Made by a program: the position numbers and the translations under genes
The notes under the pieces: generated by a model
Database searches by the model: none
Seen by the model: the letters and a program-made list of their open reading frames with translations, nothing else
Told to the model about the DNA's origin: nothing
Assembly (NCBI RefSeq): GCF_001315015.1
Contig: NZ_CP012915.1
Span: forward strand, 1,530,001-1,594,000
DNA: 64,000 bases
Reading direction: 5' to 3'
Source: Azospirillum brasilense
Lineage (GTDB): Bacteria; Pseudomonadota; Alphaproteobacteria; Azospirillales; Azospirillaceae
Part shown: positions 47,522 to 56,346 of the stretch, piece by piece
Position numbering within the stretch: position 1 is the first letter of the stretch
Layout of the letters: the number at the start of each line of letters is the position of its first letter

Positions 47522-48276
47522 TCGACGTCAAGAACATCACGAAGCGCTACAACGGCACCGTCGTCGTGGACGGGGTGTCCCTGTCCCTGCCGGCGGGCGG
47601 GGTGATCTCGCTGATCGGGGCGAACGGGGCCGGCAAGTCGACGCTGCTGTCGATCATCAGCCGCCTGCTGCCGATGTCCTCGGGCACGGTCGCGGTCGAC
47701 GGGCTGGACGTGACCACCACGCCGGGCGAGGTGCTGGCCCGCCGCCTGTCCATCCTGCGCCAGGACAACCAGATCATGTCCCGCCTGACGGTGGAGGACC
47801 TCGTCGCCTTCGGCCGCTACCCGCACAGCAAGGGCCGCCTGACCGACGCCGACCGCAAGCACATCCGCAACGCGCTGCGCTATCTGGACCTGGAGCCTCT
47901 GGCCGGCCGCTTCCTGGACGAGCTGTCGGGCGGCCAGCGCCAGCGCGCCTTCATCGCCATGGTGCTGTGCCAGGACACCGAATACATCCTGCTCGACGAG
48001 CCGTTGAACAACCTCGACGTCAAGCACGCCGTGGCGATGATGAAGCTGTTCCGCCGCACCGCCGACGAATTCGGCAAGACCATCGTGCTGGTGCTGCACG
48101 ACATCAACTTCGCCTCCTGCTACTCCGACCGCATCGTCGCGATGCGCGAGGGCCGGGTGGTGCACCAGGGGCCGCCGGAGGTCATCATCACGCCCGAGGT
48201 GATCCGCGACGTCTACGGCGTCGAGGCCCAGGTGATGGAGAACGCCGGCCAGCGCATCGCGCTGTATTACCAGTAA
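47518..48276 (+). CDS. siderophore ABC transporter ATP-binding protein (CeuD/YclP family)
   Basis: A 252-residue ABC ATPase with Walker A GANGAGKSTLL, signature [15 protein letters not shown], Walker B YILLDEPLNNLD and the switch histidine in LHDINFASCY. The LDEPLNNLD wording is usual for FepC-like siderophore ATPases. It is the last gene of the importer operon and converges on the lldD-like gene. Confidence 0.93.
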   Translation: MIDVKNITKRYNGTVVVDGVSLSLPAGGVISLIGANGAGKSTLLSIISRLLPMSSGTVAVDGLDVTTTPGEVLARRLSILRQDNQIMSRLTVEDLVAFGRYPHSKGRLTDADRKHIRNALRYLDLEPLAGRFLDELSGGQRQRAFIAMVLCQDTEYILLDEPLNNLDVKHAVAMMKLFRRTADEFGKTIVLVLHDINFASCYSDRIVAMREGRVVHQGPPEVIITPEVIRDVYGVEAQVMENAGQRIALYYQ

Positions 48277-48283
48277 GTTCTTT

Positions 48284-49372
48284 TCAAATGCGCGGCGGGT
48301 CGAAGATCACCGAACGGTCGATGTCGGCCAGCCGCGCCCGCCCGCTCAGCGCCATGGCGACCTCCAACTCGGTCTGAAGAATGGTCAGCATGTGGGCCAC
48401 CCCCGCCATGCCGCCGACCGCCAGGGCGTGCAGCACCGGCTGGCCCACCAGCACCGCGTCGGCGCCCAGCGCCAGCGCCTTCAGGATGTCGGTGCCGCGC
48501 CGGATGCCGCCGTCGGCCAGGATGGGCAGGCGGCCCGCCGCGCGGGCGGCGACCAGCGGCAGCACCTCCGCCACCGCGGGCAGCGTGTCGAGCGTCCGCC
48601 CGCCATGGTTCGACACGATGATGCCCGCCGCCCCCGCCTCGATGGCGGGGTCGACGTCGTCGGGGTTCATGATCCCCTTCAGCAGCACCGGCAGCCGCGT
48701 CTCGGCGCACAGCCAGCGCACCGTGTCCCAGGTGGCGGCGGCGTGCAGCATGCCCTGGAAGACCGGGCTGCCGGGCCGCGGCGGGGTGAAGCTGTCCGGC
48801 GCCAGACCGGCCAGATTGACCGGGGCGATGCCGTCCGGCAGGCGGAAGCCGGCGCGCTGCTCGATGTTGCGCAGGCCGCTGACCGGCGCGTCCACCGTCA
48901 GCACCAGCGCGCGGTAGCCAGCGGCTTCCGCCCGCCGCACCAGGGCCAGCGTGTCCTCCGGCCGCGGCTGGGTGTAGAGTTGGAACCACAGCGGCCCGCC
49001 GGCGACCGCCGCGACCTCCTCCAGCGTCACGCTGGACTGGGTGCTGACGGTCATCCAGGTGCCGGTGAGGCCAGCCGCCTGGGCGGTGGCCCGCTCCCCG
49101 TCGCGATGGACCAGCCGGTGGAAGGCCATCGGCGCGATCAGGATGGGATAGGGCATGGCCTGCCCGAACAGGCTCGTCGCCGCGCTGGCCCCCGACAGGT
49201 CGCGCAACGCCCGCGGCATCAGGCGCATCCGGTCGTAGGCGTCGCGGTTGGCCTGCCGGGTGATGCCGTCCGCCCCGGTCCCCGCGATGTAGGCGCGGGT
49301 CGCCGCATCGACGCGGGCGGTGAAGTGGCGCTCGTAGTCGTAGAGCGAGACGGTGTCGGCGGGAACGCTCAT
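48284..49372 (-). CDS. FMN-dependent alpha-hydroxy-acid dehydrogenase/oxidase
   Basis: A 362-residue TIM-barrel flavoenzyme of the glycolate oxidase/lactate dehydrogenase family. The active-site histidine motif IIVSNHGGRTLD, the FMN-binding PILIAPMAFHRL and QLYTQP, and the catalytic LLKGIM and DGGIRRGTDILKAL segments are present. The substrate (lactate, glycolate, mandelate or another) cannot be told. The start at 49372 is followed by SVPADTVSLYDYERH; upstream sequence belongs to a dispersed repeat. Confidence 0.9.
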   Translation of the reverse strand: MSVPADTVSLYDYERHFTARVDAATRAYIAGTGADGITRQANRDAYDRMRLMPRALRDLSGASAATSLFGQAMPYPILIAPMAFHRLVHRDGERATAQAAGLTGTWMTVSTQSSVTLEEVAAVAGGPLWFQLYTQPRPEDTLALVRRAEAAGYRALVLTVDAPVSGLRNIEQRAGFRLPDGIAPVNLAGLAPDSFTPPRPGSPVFQGMLHAAATWDTVRWLCAETRLPVLLKGIMNPDDVDPAIEAGAAGIIVSNHGGRTLDTLPAVAEVLPLVAARAAGRLPILADGGIRRGTDILKALALGADAVLVGQPVLHALAVGGMAGVAHMLTILQTELEVAMALSGRARLADIDRSVIFDPPRI

Positions 49373-49384
49373 CGCGGGTGTCCT

Positions 49385-49512
49385 CAAAGATTGTCCCCTC
49401 TCCCCTCCGGGGAGAGGGTTAGGGTGAGGGGGTTGCGCGTGGCGAGACGTCCGGCACAAGCGCATCCCCCTCACCGGCCCTCCGGGCCACCCTCTCCCCA
49501 GAGGGGAGAGGG
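49385..49512. repeat. dispersed GC-rich intergenic repeat, copy B
   Basis: Two palindromic units, CTCCCCTCCGGGGAG with GGTTAGGGTGAGGGG, then CCCTCACC through GGCCCTCCGGGCC to GAGGGGAGAGGG, fill the gap between two minus-strand genes. Of the three copies in the window, this one differs most. Confidence 0.7.
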
Positions 49513-49515
49513 TTA

Positions 49516-50187
49516 TTAAGAACAGCCCTCAGCCAACTCGCTTGCCCGTCGCGCCAACGCGCGCAGGCGCGGGTCGGGCTGGTCGGCCAGGGCGGCGGCC
49601 ATGCCGCGGTAAAAGTCGGGGAAGCCGGTCTCCAGCGCCCGCGCGAACCACGCCAGCGCCTCCTCCGTCCGCCCGTCCTGGAGCAGCAGCCGGGCGTGGT
49701 TGAAGCGGCCCCAGCAGTCCCCGCCCTCGGCGGCGGCCTGGAAGAGCTGGCGGGCGCCCGCCCCGTCCTCGGCCACCGCGCGCCCGGCCTCGTGGAACAG
49801 GCCCAGCATGTTCAGCGCCTTCACGTTGCCTCCGCGCGCCGCGGCGGCGTAGAGCCGGTAGGCTTCGGTGTCGTCCGCCGGAACGCCCAGGCCGCGGCAA
49901 TGCAGGTCGGCCAGATTGAACAACGCCCACGCATCGCCCAGCTCGGCCGCCCGGCGGTAATGGGCGGCGGCCAGGACGGGATCGGCGGGCACGCCCCAGC
50001 CGTGCTCGTGGCAGCGTCCCAGCATGTTGACGGCGCGGGCGTCGCCGCTGCGGGCGGCGATGCGGAACCACTCCACCGCCTGCGCCCGCTCGGCCCCGCC
50101 ACGGTCGAGGCACTGCTGCCCCAGGGCGAGCTGCACGTCGATGATGTCCGGACCCTCCGCGGGAAGGGCCGCCGCAACACCGCTCAT
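49516..50187 (-). CDS. Sel1/TPR-repeat protein
   Basis: A 223-residue soluble protein of Sel1-like repeats (EWFRIAARSGDARAVNMLGR, AAELGDAWALFNLADLHCRG and following units), each about 36 residues. It overlaps the piuC gene by three bases (ATGA). In Pseudomonas a Sel1-like gene likewise follows piuC. The role in iron uptake is unproven. Confidence 0.88.
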   Translation of the reverse strand: MSGVAAALPAEGPDIIDVQLALGQQCLDRGGAERAQAVEWFRIAARSGDARAVNMLGRCHEHGWGVPADPVLAAAHYRRAAELGDAWALFNLADLHCRGLGVPADDTEAYRLYAAAARGGNVKALNMLGLFHEAGRAVAEDGAGARQLFQAAAEGGDCWGRFNHARLLLQDGRTEEALAWFARALETGFPDFYRGMAAALADQPDPRLRALARRASELAEGCS

Positions 50188-50873
50188 CACACCTCCGCCC
50201 AGCGCCGCAGCAGGTTGTGGTAGTGGTTGACCAGGGCCAGCACGGACAGGTGCTGGTCGCCCAGTTCCCGGCGCAGGTCGATGATCGCGACGTCGAGGTC
50301 GTAAAGCATCGCCCGCAGCCCATCGTCCTTGACCAGCGACTGCGTGAAGAAGAAGGAGGCCCAGCGCGAGCCGCGCGTCACCGGGGTCACCCGGTGCAGG
50401 CTGCTGGACGGATAAACCACCGCGTGCCCCGCCGGCAGCTTCACGCCCTTGGTGCCGTAGGTGTCCTCGACGACCAGATTGCCACCGTCATACTCGCCGG
50501 GATCGCTGAGGAAGATCGTGGTGGAGACGTCGGCCCGCATCCGCAGGCCGCCGGTGCCCGGAATGGCCCGGATGGCGTTGTCCACATGGTTGCCGTAGGT
50601 CATGTCCAGGTCGTAGCGGTTGAACATGGGCGGCAGGACGCGCAGCGGCAGGGCCGCGGAATTGAAGGCCGGGTTGCGCCCCAACGCCTTCAGGATGACC
50701 ACGCCCAACTCGCGGGCGGTGTCGCTCTCCTCCGGGATCTGCAGGTTGTTCTTGGCCAGCACCGCCTGGGAGCCCGCGGTGACGCGCCCATCGACCCAGG
50801 GCGACGCCTCCAGCACGGCGCGGCAGTGGGCGACCTCGTCGGCGGTCAGAACGTCGGGGATTTGCAGAAGCAC
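50187..50873 (-). CDS. piuC: PKHD-type Fe(II)/2-oxoglutarate dioxygenase (PiuC/YbiX)
   Basis: A 228-residue prolyl-4-hydroxylase-like oxygenase. The iron ligands are His and Asp in MTYGNHVDNAI and the distal His in SSLHRVTPVTRGSR, whose arginine binds 2-oxoglutarate. The C-terminal helix YDLDVAIIDLRRELGD is typical of YbiX/PiuC. The gene is located next to Fiu/PiuA receptors in many proteobacteria, as here, 79 bases after the receptor gene. Its substrate is unknown. Confidence 0.92.
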   Translation of the reverse strand: MLLQIPDVLTADEVAHCRAVLEASPWVDGRVTAGSQAVLAKNNLQIPEESDTARELGVVILKALGRNPAFNSAALPLRVLPPMFNRYDLDMTYGNHVDNAIRAIPGTGGLRMRADVSTTIFLSDPGEYDGGNLVVEDTYGTKGVKLPAGHAVVYPSSSLHRVTPVTRGSRWASFFFTQSLVKDDGLRAMLYDLDVAIIDLRRELGDQHLSVLALVNHYHNLLRRWAEV

Positions 50874-50952
50874 GGGGAGGAATCCTTTTGCAGAAGAAGG
50901 CCGGACCGGCCTCCGGAGGATGGTCCGGGAACGCGGTCCGGCCTGGCCGGGA

Positions 50953-53256
50953 TCAGAAGGTGGCGCCGGCGGTCAGCATGAAGGTGCGGCCCGAGGCCGG
51001 CACCGCGCGCGAGGCGTTGAAGGCCGAGGCGTAGTTGCGGTGGTCGGTCAGGTTGTAGGCGTTGAGCGCCAGGGACAGGTTGTTGATCTCATAGGACACC
51101 ACGCTGTCCAGCGAGACCGTCTCCGGCACGCGGCCGGTGTTGGCGCTGTCGGCCCAATATTCCGAGGCGTACTGGATGCCGCCGCCGACCATGACCTTGC
51201 CGGGCACGACGCCGGGGGCGAACTCGTAGGTCGACCACAGGCTGGCGTTGTGCTTCGGCACGTTCGGAGCCTCGTTGCCGACGACCGCCGCGTTGGTCCG
51301 CGACTCCTTGATCTCGCCGTCGAGGTAGGCGTAGCTGGCGTAGACGCTCCAGCCCTCGACCACCTTGCCGCTCACCCCGGCCTCGAAGCCGCGGATGCGG
51401 GTGCCGAGACCGGCCTCGGAGAAGCCGTCGGTGACCGTGCCGGTGGCCGGATCGACCGAGTAGGTGTTGCTCTTCTCGATCTGGAACAGGGCGCCGTTCA
51501 GACCCAGCCGCCCGCCGAGGAAGTCGGCCTTGCCGCCGATCTCGTAGAGGTCGGTCTTCTCCGGATCGAAGTCACGCCCGTTGCGCGGGGTCTCCGCCGT
51601 GCCGTTGGTGAGCTGCGCGGCGATGTCCACGCCGATCGGCTTGTTGGAGCGCGCGTAGGAGACATACAGCGACGCGTCCTTGGTCGGCTCGTAGATCAGG
51701 CTGGCCGACGGGCTGAGCGTCCGGGTGCTGGCGCTGCCGCCCGCCACCGCCGGGTCGGAGGCGCGGAAGGTGCTGCGGAAGTAATCCCAGCGCAGGCCGC
51801 CCTGCACCGACAGCTGCTCGAACAGCCACACGCGGTCGGTGATGAACAGGCCGGTGTTGGCGACGCTCGATTCACGCACGCCGGTCGCCGGGTAGGTGAG
51901 GAAGGCGTTGGCCGGGTAGTTGTGGCTGGGGTTGCGGATGGTCTGGGTGTTGGTGCGGTTGACCCAGCTGCCGCCGCGACGCTCGTCCTTCTGGTAGCTG
52001 AGGTCCAGGCCGCCGTTGACCTTGTGGTAGAGGCCGAGGAAGGTGCCCTCCGCCTTCGCGCCCGCGACGTTCTGGACGCCCCAGCCCTTCTGCTTGAAGG
52101 CAAGGCCGCCGCCGGCGCCGTAGGCGATCACCGGGTTGCCGCCGTTCAGGAAGAGCGTGCTGTTGGCCGCGGTCAGCGCGGTCGGGGTGGTGGAGACGAA
52201 ATCGCGCTCGTAATGGCTGTAGCGGCTGTCGTTGTAGAAGGACAGGGTCTTGCTGACCTCATGCGCCAGGGTCGAGGTCACGACGTGGTTGTCGGTGTCG
52301 TCGCGGTCCTGGTTGCGGACGTAGGACGTGGACCGGTCGAGCCCGAACTCGGGCGCCGGACGGAACGTGCCGTCGCGGCCGCGGATCATCGGCACGCCCA
52401 TGTCCGGAATCTTGTCGCCGTCGAGGTACGAGTAGTTCAGGTGCCAGGTCGTCGGGGTGCCCAGCCCCACGCCCAGATCGGCGGCGATGCCCTTGCGCTT
52501 GGCCTCGACCTTGTCGCGGTCGGCGACGTCCTGGTCGTGGTACAGGCCGTTGATGCGCAGCGCCGTCGTCTCGTTGATCGGCTGGTTCACGTCCACCGTG
52601 GTGCGGTAGGTGGGGCCGGAGCCGACCGACTGCTCGACCTTGTAGCGCTTGTCCAGCCCGGCCTTCTTGGTGCCCTGGTTGATGACGCCGCCGGAGTTGC
52701 CGACGCCGAAGCCGTTGCCCGACGGCCCCTTGAAGACCTGCACCGTCTCGGTGTTGAAGACGTCGTGGGTGTAGACGCCGAAGTCCTTCAGGCCGTCGGT
52801 GTAGATGTCGCCGCGGGCGGTCAGGCCGCGGATGCGGAACTGGTCGCCGTTCTGGCCGCCGTTGCCCTCACCGGTCGAGATGGTGATGCCGGGGACGTTG
52901 CGCAGAACCTGCTCCAGCGTCGTGGCGCGCTGCTGCTCGATGATCTCTTCCGGAACGACGTTGACGACGCGGGGCGTGTCCTTGACCGTGTCGGGCAGAC
53001 GGGAGATGCCGGTGGGCTTGGCGTTCACGTTGCCGCTGTCGGCCGGGCGGTCGGCGCCCACCCGCACCGGGTCGAGGACAGTGGCGGCGCCGGCCGCGGT
53101 GCCCGGCGCGGTCCCCGCGCCAGACCCGGCCCCCATTCCAGCCGTCTGAGCCTCGGCCACCGTCGCCAGGGTGGAGAAGGACATCGCCAGCCCCGCCGTC
53201 GCGGCGGCGCCGGCGATGATGGGTCGGAGGCGGTCGGGGACATTCGATTGCAACAT
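50953..53256 (-). CDS. fiu: TonB-dependent catecholate siderophore receptor (Fiu/PiuA-like)
   Basis: A 767-residue outer-membrane receptor: signal peptide near residue 36 (ATVAEAQTAG), plug domain (LPDTVKDTPRVVNVVPEE, VPGITISTGEGNGGQ, VFKGPSGNGFGVGNSGGVIN), and a barrel ending in the terminal phenylalanine ASGRTFMLTAGATF. The plug and the neighbouring piuC/ybiX gene indicate the Fiu/PiuA group, which takes up iron bound to small catechols. The upstream region carries two Fur-like boxes. The start at 53256 follows GGGAGAG. Confidence 0.93.
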   Translation of the reverse strand: MLQSNVPDRLRPIIAGAAATAGLAMSFSTLATVAEAQTAGMGAGSGAGTAPGTAAGAATVLDPVRVGADRPADSGNVNAKPTGISRLPDTVKDTPRVVNVVPEEIIEQQRATTLEQVLRNVPGITISTGEGNGGQNGDQFRIRGLTARGDIYTDGLKDFGVYTHDVFNTETVQVFKGPSGNGFGVGNSGGVINQGTKKAGLDKRYKVEQSVGSGPTYRTTVDVNQPINETTALRINGLYHDQDVADRDKVEAKRKGIAADLGVGLGTPTTWHLNYSYLDGDKIPDMGVPMIRGRDGTFRPAPEFGLDRSTSYVRNQDRDDTDNHVVTSTLAHEVSKTLSFYNDSRYSHYERDFVSTTPTALTAANSTLFLNGGNPVIAYGAGGGLAFKQKGWGVQNVAGAKAEGTFLGLYHKVNGGLDLSYQKDERRGGSWVNRTNTQTIRNPSHNYPANAFLTYPATGVRESSVANTGLFITDRVWLFEQLSVQGGLRWDYFRSTFRASDPAVAGGSASTRTLSPSASLIYEPTKDASLYVSYARSNKPIGVDIAAQLTNGTAETPRNGRDFDPEKTDLYEIGGKADFLGGRLGLNGALFQIEKSNTYSVDPATGTVTDGFSEAGLGTRIRGFEAGVSGKVVEGWSVYASYAYLDGEIKESRTNAAVVGNEAPNVPKHNASLWSTYEFAPGVVPGKVMVGGGIQYASEYWADSANTGRVPETVSLDSVVSYEINNLSLALNAYNLTDHRNYASAFNASRAVPASGRTFMLTAGATF

Positions 53257-53348
53257 GAGGCTCTCCCGAAAAGTCGTCGTGGCGGATGCGCCGATCAGCG
53301 GCGGGTATCTACCAAGCGGGGAGGCGCCCCCTTCAACGGCGATCATTC

Positions 53349-53359
53349 AGAATAATTCT
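53349..53359. promoter_or_regulatory. Fur-box core AGAATAATTCT before the receptor gene
   Basis: A perfect 5-1-5 inverted repeat 93 bases before the receptor start in an AT-rich region, identical to the reverse complement of the site at 53576-53586. It is a probable Fur operator controlling the fiu-piuC operon. Confidence 0.6.
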
Positions 53360-53568
53360 AAATTGCAAAATCACCATCATTCAGCCCCAGTGCATGCAGG
53401 GATATGCTGTTTGTCGGAGGCTCATGGCGGGCCCACCGGCGGTTCGCATAGCGACCCGCCGGGGAGCACTTTCCTATTGTTTTTCAGTAATTTAAAACGC
53501 CTGTTCATGGGCTTGCACAGCCCTCGGCGGGGATGGGAGGGACTCGACTGTTGCGGCGCGGCAACATC

Positions 53569-53587
53569 GATAATAAGAATTATTCTC
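53569..53587. promoter_or_regulatory. Fur box upstream of fiu
   Basis: GATAATAAGAATTATTCTC matches the classical 19-base Fur consensus GATAATGATAATCATTATC at 15 positions. It lies in the 370-base gap 53257-53626 between the receptor start and the trpD2-like stop; no gene was found in that gap. Confidence 0.7.
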
Positions 53588-53626
53588 AATATGCTGAGCG
53601 GCCGCGGCTCGAACGTCTTTTATACG

Positions 53627-55171
53627 TCAGCCCGGAATCCGCACGGCCAGCGCCGTCTGGCCGAGACGGGCCTTCCAGAGCTGCTCGGCCAGCCGCAGGG
53701 CGTCGGCGAAGGCCGGCCCGGTGGCGCCGGGAAGGGCGAACAGGGCGAAGGCCGCAGTCCCGATGATGATCCGCTCGGCCCGCGTGTCACGCACGGCACC
53801 GGTCCACACACCCTGCCAATATTCCAGGCTGGTGCCGCGTGGGCGCGGTGTGGGCGGCGGCTCCTCCATGCAGGCGGGCAGGATGAGATCCTCCGCCTCG
53901 CCGTTGACCAGCCGGTGGATGGAGGAGGGGCGGAAGGGTGTGAACTGGGCGACGTCGCGCACGCTGCCCAGCACGGCCATGTGCTTCCAGCCGAGGATGC
54001 GGGCGGCGTCGCGGTGCAGTTCCCGATAGGTCGGCTTGGCCGCGCCCAGCAGGGAGGTCTTGGCCTTGGACGGCTTCAGCAGATGCACGGCCTCGAACAC
54101 GGCGGAGCGGGTCTGGGTCAGCCGGTGCAGCCCGATCAGCCGGTAGATCTGCGGGGACAAGGCGGCGAGCGGGGCGTAGGCGATCCGCTGCGCCGCCAGC
54201 GCCGCCGCGATCTCCCGCGTGTTGGTGCAGACCGGGATGCCCACGGTGGGCGCGATGAACTCGTAACGGCCGGAGACCGTGCTGCAGCCCGTGCCGCCGT
54301 GCAGCAACACCCGATGGCCGGCCTGCGCGACCAGCCGCGCCGCGTGAAAGAACCAGGGCGGGTTGTGGTAGTTGGGCGAGGTGAAGCAGGGCCAGTCGAT
54401 GTCCGCCTGGATCGTCCGGCCCAGCCCGGCGGCGACATGCGCCCGCATCGCCCGCACCAGTCCGGCCAGTTCCGGCGCGGTGGAGCCGCGCATCCGCATC
54501 ATGCCGAGAAGCGCGCCGACCTGGACCGGATCGGCCTCGCCCGCCAGGATGATGGTCATCGCCTCCTCCGCCTCCTCGGCGGTCAGCGGGCGTCCGTGGC
54601 CGCCGCCGGCGATGCCCAGCACACCGATGTGGCGGGCCAGACGGTCCTGCGCGGTCGCGTCCGGCGCGATCCTCTCCAGTTTCGCGTCGATCTGCGCCGG
54701 CGAGGGCTGCCCCTCCAGCAGGCCGGCGGGCCGCACCTGAAGCGGCGGGGCGTCGATGCCGGTCGGCACGTTCCAGCGCGGATCGAAGGTTTCGTCAAGC
54801 GCCGGGCGCTCCGCCGACGGCTCGAACAAAGCGTCGATCCCACGGGCCAGCATCTGGACCCGCGGGCGCAACGCTTCGGCGAAGGGCGTGGGCACCAGGC
54901 CGCGGCCAGAGCGGATGAACAGGGGATCGCCGAACTCCTCGCGCATCTGCGCCAGGAGCCGGCTGAGCGCCGAGGTCTGAAGCCCAAGGTCGCGGGCGGC
55001 AAGCGTGACGTTGCGTTTCGACAGCAGCGCGTCCAGCGCGACGATCAACCGTCCGCGCGGCAGCCGGTTCTCCTGGTCGCGGGGAACGGCCTTGACCTGA
55101 CCGGACGCCTCCGGTTTCGGCACCGGCACCGACGCTGGACAAGGCGCCGCGTCCTTCCTCTTGCCCATCAT
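53627..55171 (-). CDS. ybiB: LysR-type HTH fused to a TrpD2/YbiB glycosyltransferase-family-3 domain
   Basis: Residues about 40-100 form a LysR-type helix-turn-helix (LIVALDALLSKRNVTLAARD, ALSRLLAQMREEFGDPLFIR). The rest is a phosphoribosyltransferase-like fold of the TrpD2/YbiB group: GRPLTAEEAEEAMTIIL, LLHGGTGCSTVSGRYEF in place of the phosphate-binding GTGGD loop, and a helical end. E. coli YbiB is a DNA-binding homologue without transferase activity and lies near fiu-ybiX; here too it is close to the receptor and PiuC. A Fur-box-like site is 50 bases upstream. The fusion suggests a DNA-binding regulator. Confidence 0.85.
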   Translation of the reverse strand: MMGKRKDAAPCPASVPVPKPEASGQVKAVPRDQENRLPRGRLIVALDALLSKRNVTLAARDLGLQTSALSRLLAQMREEFGDPLFIRSGRGLVPTPFAEALRPRVQMLARGIDALFEPSAERPALDETFDPRWNVPTGIDAPPLQVRPAGLLEGQPSPAQIDAKLERIAPDATAQDRLARHIGVLGIAGGGHGRPLTAEEAEEAMTIILAGEADPVQVGALLGMMRMRGSTAPELAGLVRAMRAHVAAGLGRTIQADIDWPCFTSPNYHNPPWFFHAARLVAQAGHRVLLHGGTGCSTVSGRYEFIAPTVGIPVCTNTREIAAALAAQRIAYAPLAALSPQIYRLIGLHRLTQTRSAVFEAVHLLKPSKAKTSLLGAAKPTYRELHRDAARILGWKHMAVLGSVRDVAQFTPFRPSSIHRLVNGEAEDLILPACMEEPPPTPRPRGTSLEYWQGVWTGAVRDTRAERIIIGTAAFALFALPGATGPAFADALRLAEQLWKARLGQTALAVRIPG

Positions 55172-55222
55172 GTGAATTCAGCCCGAATGCGGTTGCTTGG
55201 CCGGTTCACGGCTGCATACCAT

Positions 55223-55241
55223 GATAATGATACGCATTCGC
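55223..55241. promoter_or_regulatory. Fur box upstream of the LysR/TrpD2 fusion gene
   Basis: GATAATGATACGCATTCGC matches the 19-base Fur consensus at 15 positions and sits 52 bases upstream of the gene start in an otherwise GC-rich region. Confidence 0.65.
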
Positions 55242-55308
55242 ATGCAAACGCAACACGCCTAGCCTTCCCCCAGCCCTCTCGGAAGAAGGGCCGGGGGGCT
55301 ATGGAAAC

Positions 55309-55680
55309 TCAGTCTTCGGACGCTGCGGGATTGGGGGCGGCGGCCTGCTCCGCCTGGATCCGCTCGACGATGCGGGTCAGCGCCGCCGCGTCCAGGGAAC
55401 TGTCCATGTTCAGGTCCTGGGCAAACTTGCGGATCACGCCGATGGCGCGGCGCCGGGTCACGATCTCGATGTCACCCGGCCGCGTCCGCTCGACCACCGG
55501 CCCCTTGTAGTAGCCGCTGCCGACACGCCACTGGCGCTGGCCGTCCGCCCGCCATTTTGTGCCGTCGGACAGCACCATGCAGCGGTTGCCCTCGGTGAAG
55601 GCATCGACCGTGGCGATCCTCTCCGGGCCGGTCTGGCTGTTGTGGATCGTCACCTGATCCCCGACCCTGAACGCTGTCAT
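55309..55680 (-). CDS. hypothetical protein
   Basis: A 123-residue protein. The first half is beta-rich (FRVGDQVTIHNSQTGPERIA and CMVLSDGTKWRADG), like a small SH3/KOW-type barrel; the second half is helical (AALTRIVERIQAEQAAA). I recognise no family. It lies 22 bases after another unknown minus-strand gene. Confidence 0.7.
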   Translation of the reverse strand: MTAFRVGDQVTIHNSQTGPERIATVDAFTEGNRCMVLSDGTKWRADGQRQWRVGSGYYKGPVVERTRPGDIEIVTRRRAIGVIRKFAQDLNMDSSLDAAALTRIVERIQAEQAAAPNPAASED

Positions 55681-55702
55681 TCTGTGATCTTCCTCATCTC
55701 GG

Positions 55703-56293
55703 TCAGTCGCTGTCCGACACCGGACCTCCGGAACGGAACCGCGCGCCCTGGTCGCTCTCGCGCCGCTCCTCCACCGCCGCCATCAGCCGCGACTTCGCGG
55801 TGGCGCGGCTGTCGAACGTCCCGTCCTCCGTCCTCTGGCCCGGCGGCTGGCTCCGCGCGGCGGAGCGCACGCCGTTCAACGCCGCCAGGAAACCGGTGGC
55901 CGGACGCATCGTCCTGCCGCCGCGCAAGCCGGGCGGCGGGCCCGCTGACGGCGCCAAGGGCGGCAACGCCGGGGGTTGCGGCTTCGCTGCGGCGACGGGA
56001 ACCATGTCGACCTCCACCTCCTCATGCGGCGCCCGCCGTTCGGCGGCCTCGGCATGGGCGAGGCTGGTGGCGCGCTCCACGACCATCGTCCGGCATTCGC
56101 CGTCCAGCGTTTCGTAAACGCGCTTGGCCTCGTTCAGTTCATGCAGGTCTTCCGTTTCCAGCGTGCGGTCCAGCGCGCTGGAGAGCAGCCGGAACTCCAG
56201 CACACCCGGCACCCGTGCCTCGTCCACGGCGCGCTTCAGCACGCCGACGGCTTGCAGGGTTTCACGGTCTAGTGCGCCTTCGGACATCGACAT
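55703..56293 (-). CDS. hypothetical protein
   Basis: A 196-residue protein with a helical N-terminal half (LEFRLLSSALDRTLETEDL, followed by KRVYETLDGECRTMVVE) and a proline/arginine-rich disordered second half. No known domain is apparent. It is probably cotranscribed with the next unknown gene. Confidence 0.68.
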   Translation of the reverse strand: MSMSEGALDRETLQAVGVLKRAVDEARVPGVLEFRLLSSALDRTLETEDLHELNEAKRVYETLDGECRTMVVERATSLAHAEAAERRAPHEEVEVDMVPVAAAKPQPPALPPLAPSAGPPPGLRGGRTMRPATGFLAALNGVRSAARSQPPGQRTEDGTFDSRATAKSRLMAAVEERRESDQGARFRSGGPVSDSD

Positions 56294-56346
56294 GCTGTGG
56301 GTTGAACGGCGGGATCACCCGAAATATCGGCTGAGGCCGGGCGGGG

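Noticed and set aside
50620-53355. 911-codon plus-strand frame opposite the TonB receptor
   Set aside because: Composition is Val/Gly/Arg/Ala-rich with no domain; the minus strand encodes a complete receptor with plug and barrel.
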